This document shows positions 30,144-41,182 of a stretch of DNA of 64,000 nucleotides, piece after piece. The position numbers and the translations under genes are program-made. The notes beneath the pieces are model-generated. The model had not been told where the DNA came from, ran no database searches, and worked only from the letters and a program-made list of their open reading frames with translations. The stretch is taken from positions 555,401-619,400 of the forward strand of contig NZ_BAVS01000001.1 of NCBI RefSeq assembly GCF_000521485.1, given 5' to 3'. The stretch is from Gracilibacillus boraciitolerans JCM 21714. Its GTDB lineage: Bacteria; Bacillota; Bacilli; Bacillales; Amphibacillaceae. The first letter of the stretch is position 1. Every line of letters starts with the position of its first letter.

Positions 30144-31811
30144 ATGAAATTTGTTAAAAATGATCAAACAGCAGTCTTTGCATTAGGTGGTTTAGGTGAA
30201 ATTGGAAAAAAACGCTTACGGCATTCAATTTCAAGACGAAATCATTTTAATTGATTCAGGTATTAAATTTCCTGAAGATGAGTTATTAGGAATTGACTAT
30301 GTTATTCCTGATTACACCTACCTTGTGCAAAACCAAGACAAAATTAAAGGTTTATTTATTACTCATGGTCATGAAGATCATATTGGTGGTATTCCTTACC
30401 TTCTCAGAGAGATCAATGTGCCGATCTATGCAGGTAAGTTAGCAATAGGATTACTCAGAAATAAATTGGATGAACACGGATTATTAAGAACAGCAAACTT
30501 AAACACGTTTGAAGAAGACGATGTATTTAAGTTTAGAAAAACAGCTGTTTCCTTTTTCGAACAACACATAGTATTCCAGATTCTTATGGTATTGTAGTAA
30601 AAACACCACCGGGAAATATTGTTCATACTGGTGATTTCAAATTTGATTTTACGCCAGTTGGAGAACCAGCAAATCTGACAAAAATGGCTGAAATAGGTAA
30701 AGAAGGTGTTCTTTGTTTATTATCAGACAGTACAAATAGTGAGATTCCCGGATTCACCCTATCTGAACGAGTAGTTGGAGACAGTATTAATGATATTTTT
30801 TCTCGAGTTGATGGCCGATTAATTTTTGCTACATTTTCTTCCAATATTCACCGATTACAACAAGTTATTGAAGCGGCTGTAAAACATAACCGTAAAGTGG
30901 CTGTATTCGGCAGAAGTATGGAAGGCGCAATGAAAATTGGACAAGAACTTGGTTATATTCGTGCACCAAAGAATACTTTTATTGATGCACATCAAATTAA
31001 TCAATATCCAGCGAATGAAGTAACGATCCTTTGTACAGGTTCACAAGGTGAGCCAATGGCTGCTTTATCCAGAATTGCCAATGGAACTCATCGTCAAATT
31101 CAAATAATACCTGGCGACAATGTTGTATTCTCCTCTTCTCCAATCCCTGGGAATACACTTAGCGTAAGTCGAACTATTAATAAACTTTACCGGGCTGGAG
31201 CAGAAGTTATTCATGGACCTTTAAATAATATTCATACTTCAGGTCATGGTGGTCAAGAAGAGCAAAAGCTAATGCTTAAGTTAATTCAACCAAGATTTTT
31301 CATGCCGATTCATGGTGAGTATCGCATGTTAAAGGTGCATACAAAATTAGCAGCTAAATGTGGTATTCCGCCGAAAGATAGCTTCATTATGGATAATGGT
31401 GAGGTATTAGCTTTAGGTAAGGATAACGCTACGATTGCTGGTAAAATACCTTCTGGTTCCATCTATGTGGATGGAAGTGGAATTGGTGATATTGGTAACA
31501 TTGTATTAAGAGATAGGCGTATTCTTTCTGAAGAAGGCTTAGTTATGGTAGTAGTAAGTATTAATATGAAAGAATTCCGAATTGCCTCAGGTCCTGACAT
31601 TATTTCTCGAGGATTTGTCTACATGAGAGAATCTGAGGATTTAATTAATGAGGCACAGAAATTAGTCTCTAAACACTTAAATAAAGTTATGGAACGACGA
31701 ACAACTCAATGGTCTGAGATTAAAAATGAGATAACCGATACAATTGCACCATTCCTATTTGAAAAAACAAAACGCAGACCAATGATCCTGCCAATTATTA
31801 TGGAAGTATAA
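30144..31811 (+). CDS. rnjA: Ribonuclease J1 (two apparent frameshifts)
   Basis: Metallo-beta-lactamase/beta-CASP ribonuclease with endo- and 5'-3' exonuclease action in mRNA decay and rRNA maturation. Seen: [16 protein letters not shown], the metal motif [18 protein letters not shown], the beta-CASP block and a C-terminal domain ending [11 protein letters not shown]. Breaks: A7 at 30206-30212 (six A restore [11 protein letters not shown]) and T5 at 30553-30557 (six T restore [17 protein letters not shown]). About 555 residues joined. These are A/T-run errors rather than G/C runs. Gene loss here would be damaging, so sequence error is the better reading. Confidence 0.93.
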
Positions 31812-31812
31812 C

Positions 31813-31848
31813 CAAAAGCCCGATGATTTTTCATCGGGCTTTTTTATT
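31813..31848 (+). terminator. Terminator after rnjA
   Basis: AAAGCCCGATGA, loop TTTT, TCATCGGGCTTTTTT: classic intrinsic terminator. Confidence 0.95.
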
Positions 31849-31877
31849 AGCTAATATAAATACAACATACGCATAAT

Positions 31878-32020
31878 AACTAAACTGCGAAGTAACAAGT
31901 TGCTAAACTTCACAAAAGTTGTAGATGAGACTTAATCCGTCGCTGCGGAAAAACACTCCCTTTCCTAAGGGTACGGCTTCAGCTAACTTTCAAAATTGTC
32001 ACTTGTTCGCTGTTTGTGTC
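31878..32020. repeat. Dispersed intergenic repeat, copy A
   Basis: Begins AACTAAACTGCGAAGTAA and ends ACTTTCAAAATTGTCACTTGTTCGC plus TGTTTG. Ends are complementary (AACTGCGAA with TTCGC-GTTT). The middle holds another inverted pair around CCTTTCCTAAGGGTACGG. A shorter copy is at 36608-36691 and a single end at 22182-22203. Confidence 0.75.
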
Positions 32021-32091
32021 AACTAAGCATATATATTTTCTTTAGAAGCAATAAGATATTTCAGCTGGTTCGTTGAATTAATTTCGTCAGC

Positions 32092-32763
32092 TTAGTCCTC
32101 AACAACCAACTGTTTCTCAAAGCGAGAGATGTCTTTGTCTGCTCCGATCACTATGAGTATATCGTCTTTCTCTATTTTCTGTGTTGCCATTGGAGAAACA
32201 TTTATACCTTTTTCATCAGCTTCTTTAATAGCAACAATGTTACAACCATATTTCGCTCGAATATCTAATTGAATCAAGGTCTTCCCGTCCATTTTCTTTC
32301 CAGCTTTCACTTCAACAATACTATGTTCATCAGATAATTCCAAATGATCTAAAATATTAGTAGAAATGATACTGTGCGCAATTCTTTTTCCCATATCCCG
32401 TTCTGGATGAACAACATGGTCAGCGCCAATTTTATTTAGTACTTTTTCATGATAATCATTTTGTGCTTTAACTGTTATTTTATTAATGCCTAGTTCTTTT
32501 AACATCAAAGTAGTTAAAATACTAGCTTGAATATCATCTCCGATAGCAACGATAACATGATCAAAATTTCGAATACCAAGTTCTTTTAAAACATTCTCAT
32601 CAGTTGTATCTGCTATAACTGCATGCGCAGCTATATTTTTGAATTCTTTTACTTTATCCTCATAAATATCAATGGCTAATACATCCATTCCCTCTGCGCT
32701 AAGTTCCCGACAAATACTTCCTCCAAATCGACCTAATCCAATTACAGCAAACTCTCTTTTCAT
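32092..32763 (-). CDS. ktrC: KtrC, potassium-channel RCK regulatory subunit
   Basis: 223-residue cytosolic RCK protein that gates a KtrD/KtrB-type potassium channel. RCK_N Rossmann motif GLGRFGG plus the acidic end of beta-2 (LAIDIYED) bind NAD/ATP; an RCK_C domain follows at about residue 135. In relatives RCK_C binds cyclic di-AMP, linking it to darB in this window. The neighbouring rnjA identifies it as KtrC (YkqB) rather than KtrA. GGAGGAG precedes the ATG. Confidence 0.9.
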   Translation of the reverse strand: MKREFAVIGLGRFGGSICRELSAEGMDVLAIDIYEDKVKEFKNIAAHAVIADTTDENVLKELGIRNFDHVIVAIGDDIQASILTTLMLKELGINKITVKAQNDYHEKVLNKIGADHVVHPERDMGKRIAHSIISTNILDHLELSDEHSIVEVKAGKKMDGKTLIQLDIRAKYGCNIVAIKEADEKGINVSPMATQKIEKDDILIVIGADKDISRFEKQLVVED

Positions 32764-32886
32764 ACAAACTCCTCCAAAAATAGAATCAATCTTATTTTAT
32801 CATATACATTCAAAAAGGAAACCAGTATCTCATCACCCGGTTTCCCTTTTCATACTTTTACAATAGTATTTAAATACTAACTATTC

Positions 32887-34725
32887 TTATAACGCATCTA
32901 ACATTTCAAATTGAGATTTAACAAGGTGATAATATTCACCTTTTTTCCTCATTAATTCGTCATGATTGCCTTGTTCGAGAATCTTACCTTGCGCTAAGAC
33001 AATTATATTATCAGCCTCTCTTATTGTTGAAAGACGATGGGCTATCATAATTGCTGTACGACCTTTTAACAGATTTTGAAGTGCCTTTTGAATTTTAACT
33101 TCGGTTTCGGTATCAATACTTGCGGTCGCTTCATCTAAAATTAAAATTCTTGGATCAGCTAGTAAAGCTCGTGCAAAAGATAACAATTGTCTTTCACCGG
33201 CGGATAGAATATTTCCTCTCTCTTCTACTTCAGTCTGATAACCATTAGATAAACGTTTGATAAAGTCATCGGCACCAACAAGTTTCGCGGCTTCTTTTAC
33301 TTCTTCATCACTAGCTTCTGGTCTACCAAATCGTATATTTTCCATAATCGTACCTGAAAAAATAAATGTATCTTGTAATACAACAGAAATATTCGTTCGC
33401 AGGCTATCTAAACGCATATCCCGTAAGTCATGGCCATCAATTCTAACTGCACCGCGAGTTGGATCGTAGAAACGGCTAATCAAATTAGCTATTGTTGATT
33501 TACCGGATCCGGTATGACCAACAAGAGCAACTGTTTGCCCTTGTTTCATTTCAAGTGAAATTTCGTGTAATGCAACTCGATATTCATCATATGAAAACTG
33601 TACTTTATCAAATACAATATTACCTTTCATATCTTTAAATATCTTTGCATTTTTTTTCTCTTTTACATTTGGCTGTTCATCTAAAAATTCAAATATTCTT
33701 TCTGAAGAGGCCATCGCTACTAGTAATTGATTATAAATCTGTCCAAGTCTCGAAATAGGTTCCCAGAACATCCCTAAATAAAATGCAAAAGAAACAAATG
33801 TACCAATTTCAATCTGGTTAGAAATAATCAAATGTGCACCATAAGAAATAAGAATAACAGTACCTACAGCATTACTCATTTCTACGAATGGTCCAAAATA
33901 AGCACTCTTTTTCATTGCTAGACGCTCTTTTTCATAATTATCAGAGTTTACGCCATTAAAAAATTCAGTATTTTCTTTTTCCTGAGAAAAAGACTGAGTA
34001 ATACGTATTCCTTGCATACTCTCGTTCAAATGTGAATTTAATCTAGATTTTTGAATACGTACATCTTGCCAGGAGCGGCGAATTCTTCTTCTTAACTTAG
34101 TAGAAATAAAGAACATAATCGGTAAAATAATTAATACTGCTAATGCTAACGGTGGACTAAATACGAATAAAATAATGATAATACCTGAAAGCAATACAAT
34201 ATCCATTAATAGATTTATAATACCATTCGTAAATAGTTCTTGTAGTGAATTTACATCATTTAGTATTCTTACCAAGATTGATCCTGCCGACCGATTATCA
34301 AAAAAGTTATGAGAAAGTCGTTGAACATGGGAAAATAAATTTTTACGCAAATCATGAATAACACGTTGACCTAGAATATTTACCCATTTGATCCGATACA
34401 TATTTGCAACATAATTAAATAAATAAAGGATTGAAATTCCAATTATCAAGTATGTTAACAAACCTATATCGCTGTTCTTTATGGCTTGATCAATTACTAT
34501 CTTACCTATTATCATAGGAACTACTAAACGAACGATAGTTGAAATTAACATAGCGATTATAGCCGCTGGCATTAACGTTTTTGAATAAAGGTTTTAAAAA
34601 AAATAAAAGTCTTAACATTTGTTCCAGTTAAAAGGTTTTTCCACCTCTTCATCTAATGGATAATAGAACCTTTTTAAATGCGGACTATTTTTTTTCATTT
34701 CTTCAACTGACAACGATTTTGTCAC
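32887..34725 (-). CDS. ABC exporter half-transporter, second subunit (apparent frameshifts)
   Basis: Six-helix membrane domain fused to an ATPase: Walker A GHTGSGKST, signature LSAGERQ (variant with Ala), Walker B RILILDEAT and H-loop AHRLST. The start is taken as GTG 34725 behind GGGAGGGT. The N-terminal segment SLSVEEMKKNSPHLKRFYYP and the membrane domain lie in different frames, needing one indel at about 34611-34621 and one at about 34583-34600 (CCTTTATTC should lose one T). Pairs with the upstream gene as a heterodimeric YfiBC/YknUV-like multidrug exporter. Substrate unknown. Confidence 0.85.
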
Positions 34726-34741
34726 TTTTGTACCCTCCCTT

Positions 34742-36496
34742 TTACTTAACAGACTGCATAACCATTTCTCTGTCCTGATATTGAATATCATAAATTCTTC
34801 GATACGGTCCATTTTGATTAATTAATTCATCATGGGTTCCACGTTCCTTTATCTGGCCTTGTTCCATTACTAAAATTTCATCTGCATGTTTTAAAGAGGA
34901 AATGCGATGTGCGATAATAAACGTTGTTCTTCCATTCATTACTTCTTTTAAAGCTTTTTGAATTTGAAACTCTGTTTCCATATCCACAGCGGAAGTAGCA
35001 TCATCCAAGACTAAAATACTAGGATCGATTAAAATAGCGCGAGCAATCGCAATCCGTTGTTTTTGCCCACCTGAGAGACCCATACCCCCCCTTTCACCTA
35101 AAAGCGTGTCATAACCTTTTGGCATTTCCATAATAAATTCATGTGCCTGTGCTCGTTTAGCTGCAGCAATAATTTCTTCGATGGAAGCGTCCGGATTTCC
35201 ATAAGCAATATTTTCTTTAATTGTTGTTGAGAATAAGAAAGATTCCTGTAAAACAAACCCTATATGTTTACGTAACCATTTCAAGGAATACGAGCTAATA
35301 GGTTTGCCATCCAATAATACTTCACCTGCTTCTGGCTCATAAAATCTGGTAATTAGCTGTGTAATACTTGTTTTACCTGCACCAGTAGGGCCTATTAGAC
35401 CGATAACTTTACCAGGCGAAGCATCAAAAGAAATATCTTTCAGTGCAGTAGCATCATCTTCTGTATATGTTAATGTTACATTCTTAAATATTACATGTCC
35501 TTTAATACGTTCTGGCACTAAAGGATCTTCTTCTTCTTCAATATCTTCAGGTGCCTCTAAAATTTCTAACAAACGCTCTCCAGAAGCTTTTGCTTGTGAA
35601 AATTGATTAACGATAAATCCTAAGTGCATTAATGGTCCTAGAATATAAGTTACTAAACTAAAGAAAGCTATTAATTCACCTAAACTAAGTTCGCGATTAA
35701 TTACTAAATATCCTCCATAGATCAACAATGCTACCATACTAATATTTCCGATAAATTCCATAAACGGAAAGTATCGTGCCCAGATATTAGACGTGAAGAT
35801 ATTTACTTCCTTGTAATCGGCATTACTGTTAGTGAAACGATCGATCTCAAAGTCTTCCTTTGATAATGATTTAACTGTATTCATACCACTTACATTTTCT
35901 TGAATACGTGTATTTAGCCTGCCTAATGATTTTCTGATATTACGAAAGGCAGGATGCACTTTCTTATCGAATTTAAAAACTACAACAGCCAAGAAAGGCA
36001 TTGCTGCCATAGTTACTAAAGCTAGAGGAATAGAATAATAAAACATTACCCCTAAACTAATAACAATTAATAAAGTGACTCTGATTAGTTCTCGAAACCC
36101 TGCTGCCAAGAAAAACCTAAACCCTTCTACATCCATCGTTAACCTCGACATTAAATCACCTGTTCGAGCATTATCATAATAGGAAAAAGAAAGCCTTTGC
36201 AATTTTTTGTATAACTCATCACGTAATCTGTAAACTGACTTCACTCCAAAAAGGTCACCTAAATACTGCTGTAAAAAGTTGGCCACACCTTTTACAATCA
36301 TAATTAGCATAAATCCGATTGCTAAATATGGGATTAGTTGATACTTGCCAGGCGTTACAACGTCATCAATCGTAATTTGTAACAGGATCGGATATACCAC
36401 AGTAATACCTGTTACAATCACTACAAATAAAACGGAAAAGAAGAAATACTTTTTAAAAGGCCAATAAAAATCTTTCAGTTTCTTAAATGTTTCCAT
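34742..36496 (-). CDS. ABC exporter half-transporter, first subunit
   Basis: About 584 residues: six membrane helices then ATPase with Walker A GPTGAGKTS, Walker B SILVLDDAT and H-loop AHRISS. Walker B ends in Asp-Asp instead of Asp-Glu, so this is the degenerate site of a heterodimeric exporter; the partner keeps Glu. The signature region reads ERGGMGLSGGQ, one Gly longer than usual, caused by the C7 run 35085-35091. METFKKLKDF at 36496 is chosen as start; a C8 run (36507-36514) lies where the ribosome site belongs. Sixteen bases before the partner gene. Confidence 0.88.
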   Translation of the reverse strand: METFKKLKDFYWPFKKYFFFSVLFVVIVTGITVVYPILLQITIDDVVTPGKYQLIPYLAIGFMLIMIVKGVANFLQQYLGDLFGVKSVYRLRDELYKKLQRLSFSYYDNARTGDLMSRLTMDVEGFRFFLAAGFRELIRVTLLIVISLGVMFYYSIPLALVTMAAMPFLAVVVFKFDKKVHPAFRNIRKSLGRLNTRIQENVSGMNTVKSLSKEDFEIDRFTNSNADYKEVNIFTSNIWARYFPFMEFIGNISMVALLIYGGYLVINRELSLGELIAFFSLVTYILGPLMHLGFIVNQFSQAKASGERLLEILEAPEDIEEEEDPLVPERIKGHVIFKNVTLTYTEDDATALKDISFDASPGKVIGLIGPTGAGKTSITQLITRFYEPEAGEVLLDGKPISSYSLKWLRKHIGFVLQESFLFSTTIKENIAYGNPDASIEEIIAAAKRAQAHEFIMEMPKGYDTLLGERGGMGLSGGQKQRIAIARAILIDPSILVLDDATSAVDMETEFQIQKALKEVMNGRTTFIIAHRISSLKHADEILVMEQGQIKERGTHDELINQNGPYRRIYDIQYQDREMVMQSVK

Positions 36497-36607
36497 CCAG
36501 TCTGCACCCCCCCCATTGTTTACGTATGTATAAATATAACGGCAACCGAAATAAATTTCCACCATTTTGACTTATTTTCTTTATTTTTTTAAATAAAAAC
36601 TAAGTAA

Positions 36608-36691
36608 AACTAAACTGCGAAGTAAATGGACGGAGCTTTTGCCTAGCATTCATCATACTTTCAAAATTGTCACTTGTTCGCAGTTTGGGTC
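36608..36691. repeat. Dispersed intergenic repeat, copy B
   Basis: AACTAAACTGCGAAGTAA at the left and ACTTTCAAAATTGTCACTTG plus TTCGCAGTTTG at the right, a shorter version of copy A with the same complementary ends (AAACTGCGAA/TTCGCAGTTT). Confidence 0.75.
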
Positions 36692-36832
36692 TACTTGATA
36701 ATACAACCGGTTTTTATTATATGTTCAATGAATGACGTTTAGAAATTATTATCTGAGATTATTTGTATATTAGTTGCTAGTTAAACTAGCTTCTAATATG
36801 ATAGTACTATCATCAATAGAGGAGGAAAATAG

Positions 36833-37672
36833 ATGTTTGAAGAGGGGGGGTTAAAAATTGATTGGGGGGGGTATATTCTGGACGGTTTAATTAGATATGG
36901 AATCCAAATTGCTATCCTTATCATTGCATTATTAATTATTGCCCCCCCAATAGGTAAAAAATTAATAAAAACTGCACTTAAAAAATCAAGAACAAAACAA
37001 TCTGAAGCACGTATACAGACATTAGAAAAACTACTTCTCAATGTATTTTCATACGTGTTAATCTTTATTTTTATAGTTATGTTCTTTGGAATTATTAAAC
37101 AGCCAATTGGTCCACTGCTTGCTGGGGCCGGAGTCATTGGACTGGCTGTAGCGTTCGGTGCACAAGGTTTAGTGAGTGACATCGTAACGGGATTTTTTAT
37201 TTTACTAGAAAAACAAGTTGATGTTGGAGATTATGTAACAGCAGCTGGTTATGACGGAATTGTGGAAGAAGTTGGTCTCAGAACCACACAAATCAGAGGA
37301 TTTGATGGCACACTTCATTTCGTTCCAAATCGTGAAATAGCCGGCGTTAGTAATCATTCCCGCGGAAATATGCGTGCACTTGTTGACATTGGTATTAGTT
37401 ATGATGACAATATTGATGAAGCATTGACAGTCTTGCAAAGTATATGTGAAGAATTTGCTCAGGATAGTCGTTTTGTCGATGGACCAAATGTTCTTGGTGT
37501 TCAAGCATTTGGTTCAAGTGAGGTAGTGCTGCGAATACTCGGAAAAACAGTCAATATGGAACAATGGGGGGGTGCGGAACGAGATATTCGAAAACGTATC
37601 AAAGAAGCATTTGATCAAAACAATATCGAAATTCCTTTCCCACATCAAGTCAATATTCAAAAAAACAACTAA
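36833..37672 (+). CDS. ykuT: Small-conductance mechanosensitive channel (YkuT-like)
   Basis: 279-residue MscS-family channel that releases solutes on hypo-osmotic shock. Three N-terminal helices, the third being the Gly/Ala-rich pore helix LLAGAGVIGLAVAFGAQ, then the beta domain (DVGDYVTAAGYDGIVEEVGLRT) and a cytoplasmic C-terminal domain. Five G/C tracts of 7-8 bases lie in the gene (36844, 36864, 36942, 37566 and near). All are in frame but probably inflate EEGGLK, DWGGY, APPIG and EQWGGAE. AGAGGAGG precedes the ATG. Next to dapL, as in B. subtilis. Confidence 0.9.
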   Translation: MFEEGGLKIDWGGYILDGLIRYGIQIAILIIALLIIAPPIGKKLIKTALKKSRTKQSEARIQTLEKLLLNVFSYVLIFIFIVMFFGIIKQPIGPLLAGAGVIGLAVAFGAQGLVSDIVTGFFILLEKQVDVGDYVTAAGYDGIVEEVGLRTTQIRGFDGTLHFVPNREIAGVSNHSRGNMRALVDIGISYDDNIDEALTVLQSICEEFAQDSRFVDGPNVLGVQAFGSSEVVLRILGKTVNMEQWGGAERDIRKRIKEAFDQNNIEIPFPHQVNIQKNN

Positions 37673-37682
37673 AAAATATGCA

Positions 37683-37718
37683 GAAAACTCACTCTCGCAC
37701 TAGAGCGAGTTTTTTTTT
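37683..37718. terminator. Bidirectional terminator with T11 tail
   Basis: AAACTC...GAGTTT stem with inner CTCGC/GCGAG pairing and an eleven-base T-run, between convergent ykuT and dapL. Confidence 0.8.
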
Positions 37719-38836
37719 TTACATATTTTGGATCATTGCAGTTACTGCTTTTACTCCGATTGGAATAGCATCTTCAGCGGGATTCAGTTTACTGTGATGC
37801 AGACCATATGGAGAATCTACACCAAGCCAAAACATAAAACCTGGTATCTCTTTTAGAAAATAACCAAAATCCTCCCCCCCTGTCATAGCTGCATTTGCTT
37901 CAACAAATTGAATCCCTTCTTCTTCAACTATTTTCGAGAAATGATGTACATATTTCCCTAAATTGTTAACCTGATAATACATTGACCCATAATCCACGTC
38001 TATTTTGCAATCATACACAATTTCAAATCCTCTTATAATATGGTCTAACTCTGTTTTTATTTTATTCATAGTCTCCGGCTGCAACGTTCGAATCGTGCCT
38101 TCGAGTCTTGCTGTCTCTGCAATAATATTTTGAACCGTTCCAGCTGACATTTTCCCGATTGTTATGACTCCACTGTCAAGAGGTCTATTTTTCTAGAGAT
38201 AATTTGTTGTAATTGTGTAACAAAACTGCTAGCGGTCACAATCATATCTTTAGTTAAATGTGGATATGCAGCATGTCCGCCTTTTCCAGTAAAGTCGATA
38301 AACAACTCACTCGTATTTGCAAACAGTAATCCCTCACGGCTCGACACAGTACCGACAGGCAATTCAGGTGCGATATGTAGAGCAAATATACTATCTATCT
38401 GCCATTGCTTAAACGTATTAGAGGCTAGCATTGGTGCTGCTCCTCCAGGTCCCTCTTCTGCTGGTTGGAAAATAAAAAGAACATTGTCATTGATGGGATT
38501 CGCACTAATCATATCCAGAGCTCCTAATGCTATCGTCATGTGCAAGTCATGTCCACAGGCATGCATATTTTCCGGATGTTCAGATTTAAATGATAAGTCT
38601 GTTTCTTCTTTGATAGGTAACCCGTCTATATCTGTTCGAAATGCAATCGTTCGATTAGAATTTTTTCCATTCACAAAAACAAACAGGCCTGTCTCCCATT
38701 TCGTGATTTCAATATTTGCTCGATTCATATTTTCAATTGTTTCTATTAAGAAAGACTGTGTCTTATATTCTTGAAATCCACGCTCAGGTATTTGATGTAG
38801 TTTTCGTCTAATAGACACTAGCTCATCGTTTCTCAT
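37719..38836 (-). CDS. dapL: N-acetyldiaminopimelate deacetylase (apparent frameshift)
   Basis: M20-family metallopeptidase acting in the acetylated branch of lysine/diaminopimelate synthesis: removes acetate from N-acetyl-LL-diaminopimelate. Seen: HACGHDLHM (metal ligands), [15 protein letters not shown] in the lid region and [14 protein letters not shown]. The frame breaks at about 38180-38184 (GACCTC should read GACCCTC, restoring [11 protein letters not shown]). The motif MTGGEDFGY is one Gly longer than usual from the C7 run 37874-37880. Follows dapH on the same strand; B. subtilis name ykuR. Confidence 0.9.
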
Positions 38837-38878
38837 TTTATCCTTCCTCCTGCTTCCGCATCGACATATAGCTATAAA

Positions 38879-38910
38879 GAAGACAGGATCCTTATATGAG
38901 ATCCTGTCCA
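38879..38910 (-). terminator. Hairpin between dapH and dapL
   Basis: ACAGGATC and GATCCTGT pair around CTTATATGA. No strong T-run, so it may be a processing or attenuation structure inside the operon. Confidence 0.5.
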
Positions 38911-38918
38911 GTTATGAA

Positions 38919-39637
38919 TTAATTATCTAGCTTACGCAATGCTTCCATAATTTCTGTTTTAGCTTTTGTTTGATCATCGATCTCTTTGATCACTTTAGCA
39001 GGTGTTCCTGCCACGACAGTATTTGGTGGTACATCTTTAGTAACAATTGCACCTGCAGCTACCACAGCACCTGCACCAACTCTAACTCCTTCTAATACAA
39101 CAGCATTTGCTCCTACTACCACACCATCTTCAATAATAACAGGTTGTGCAGAAGGTGGTTCAATAACTCCACCAATACGGCACCTGCACCTATGTGACAG
39201 TTCTTACCAACTGTAGCTCTCCCGCCTAAACAAACATTCATATCGATCATAGTTCCTTCTCCAATAACAGAACCAATATTAATTAAGGCACCAAACATAA
39301 TAACTGCACCATCTCCGATTTCTACCTGTTCTCGGATAATTGCACCTGGTTCAATTCTTGCATTGATATTCTTCGTATCAAGTAGTGGAATTGCTGAATT
39401 TCTACGATCGTTTTCTACTACATGGTCTGTAATTTGATTACTATATGTATCAAGTAAATCTTTCACTTCTTTCCATTCACCAAAAATAACACCGTTTGAA
39501 TGATTTAAGAATGTTTGAATAGATCCTGTTGCTTCAATTTTATCCAAATCAGTCCCTTTTACATAAACTTTAACCGGGGTAGATTTTTTACTGTTTGAGA
39601 TGTAAGAAATGATCTCATGTGCATCCATTTGCTTCAT
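38919..39637 (-). CDS. dapH: Tetrahydrodipicolinate N-acetyltransferase (apparent frameshift)
   Basis: Left-handed beta-helix acyltransferase that acetylates tetrahydrodipicolinate, the step before dapL. Hexapeptide repeats are visible ([20 protein letters not shown], then [19 protein letters not shown]). N-terminal DapH domain starts [13 protein letters not shown]. The frame breaks at 39172-39173 (CC should be CCC, restoring [11 protein letters not shown]). About 240 residues joined. First gene of the dapH-dapL pair; supplies diaminopimelate for peptidoglycan and lysine. Confidence 0.92.
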
Positions 39638-39706
39638 TGTTTAGTTCCTCCAATATTGTTTTTTTAATTAAATGTAACAAAAATTTAATTACTTTTACAA
39701 ACATTA

Positions 39707-40147
39707 TTAATCACTGACATACATCGACTTATTTACTTCTTTTAAAATAGCTCGTCTAGTTAAAATGCCAAGAAAATAACCTTGCTCATCTACCACACAT
39801 GCAAAAGCATGGTCAATAACTATTTTTAAACTTGTTAAAAAATTAGTATCTTTTAATAAGGTAGGCTGATCTTTTTTCATAACTTCTTCTACTTTTGTTT
39901 CAGCTAGCTTTTCCATCTCAAATCGTTCCATTCCCATGATACTCTTAAGAATCGGCGTCTTCGCAATAGTTCCTCTTAATTTAAAATCCAAGTCAAGTAC
40001 CGGTACAGAAGAATATCCCGATTCCACAAGTACGAGTAACGCATGCTCGATAAGGTTACCTTCCTGTACATGGGCTACCTTTTCAGCTGGAATCATAAGA
40101 TCAGCTACGGTTAAGTCAGTTAGTTTTTGTTTTAATATACTAGACAT
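39707..40147 (-). CDS. darB: DarB, cyclic-di-AMP-binding CBS protein
   Basis: 146-residue protein made of two CBS domains (ADLMIPAEKVAHVQEGN and EEVMKKDQPTLLKD start them), matching YkuL/DarB. In B. subtilis the apo form binds and activates Rel (stringent response) and pyruvate carboxylase PycA, and cyclic di-AMP prevents this. AAGGAGTG precedes the ATG. Located beside dapH and ykuE, as in B. subtilis. PycA is not at its usual place in this window, so the DarB-PycA link should be tested genome-wide. Confidence 0.88.
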   Translation of the reverse strand: MSSILKQKLTDLTVADLMIPAEKVAHVQEGNLIEHALLVLVESGYSSVPVLDLDFKLRGTIAKTPILKSIMGMERFEMEKLAETKVEEVMKKDQPTLLKDTNFLTSLKIVIDHAFACVVDEQGYFLGILTRRAILKEVNKSMYVSD

Positions 40148-40311
40148 ATCTACACTCCTTTATCAATTGGTGAAGGAGCTATAAGAACAATCACCGTAAT
40201 TATTTTAACATATTTTCAGAAATTTTGTGTAAACTGTTCACCTAACATTTTTCTTATTTCACTTCATGCTATAATATAGATATGTAATAATAGAAAGGGC
40301 ATTGAAAATTT

Positions 40312-41164
40312 ATGAATCGTAGAACTTTTTTAAAACGGATCTTTGGCAGTTTTATTACATTAATTGGACTAAGTGGTGGCACGTATTACTATGCAAAAGA
40401 ATTAGAGCCGAATATGTTAGATATTCATTATGTCGATATTATATCGAAAAAAGTAATGAGTGCTTTTGAAAACTATAAAATACTTCAATTCTCTGATACA
40501 CATATAGGATTTCACTATTCAATAGAACAATTCGAGAAATTAGTTAGAAAAATTAATGCAGAAAATGCTGACCTCGTAGTGTTCACAGGAGACTTAATTG
40601 ACAATCCACGTACATATACAGTAAATCAAAGATTAGTAACCCTCCTTGATCAGATACAAGCAAAGGATGGAAAGTATTGGATATACGGAAACCATGATCA
40701 CGGTGGCTATGGTACGAACATGCTAAAAGAGCTGTTTGATCAAAGTGGTTTTGAACTGTTACAAAATGGACACAGACAAATTAATAAAAACGGTGATATG
40801 ATAAATATAATTGGTGTGGATGACGTGCTCCTTGGAAAGCCTGATATAAATCAGACTTTTCAAGGAGTGGATCAGAATCTTTTGACAATTCTATTAGCAC
40901 ATGAACCAGATTATGCTGAGATTGCTAAAGACTACCCTGTTGATATTCAACTATCTGGACATAGTCATGGTGGTCAGGTGCAATTACCTCTTATTGGTTA
41001 TCTCTACACCCCCCACATCTTGCTGAAAAATATGTGGAAGGATATTATTCCGTCGGTAATCGACCATGCAATTATATGTGAGTAGAGGCATTGGGACAAC
41101 CAGATTACCATATCGTTTTTTCTGCAAACCAGAAATGACAGTCTATCAATTAAAACAAAATTAA
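40312..41164 (+). CDS. ykuE: Tat-exported metallophosphoesterase (apparent frameshift)
   Basis: Calcineurin-like phosphoesterase with a Tat signal (NRRTFLKR, then a hydrophobic helix). Metal motifs: FSDTHIG, FTGDLID, GNHD and SGHSHGGQ. B. subtilis YkuE is a known TatAyCy substrate bound to the wall. The frame breaks at the C6 run 41009-41014; four (or seven) bases restore HLAEKYVEGYYSVGN and the conserved SRGIGTTRLPYRFFCKPE. Stop then at 41162-41164. About 283 residues joined. Confidence 0.88.
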
Positions 41165-41182
41165 GTAATGGGGTGTGCTTAT

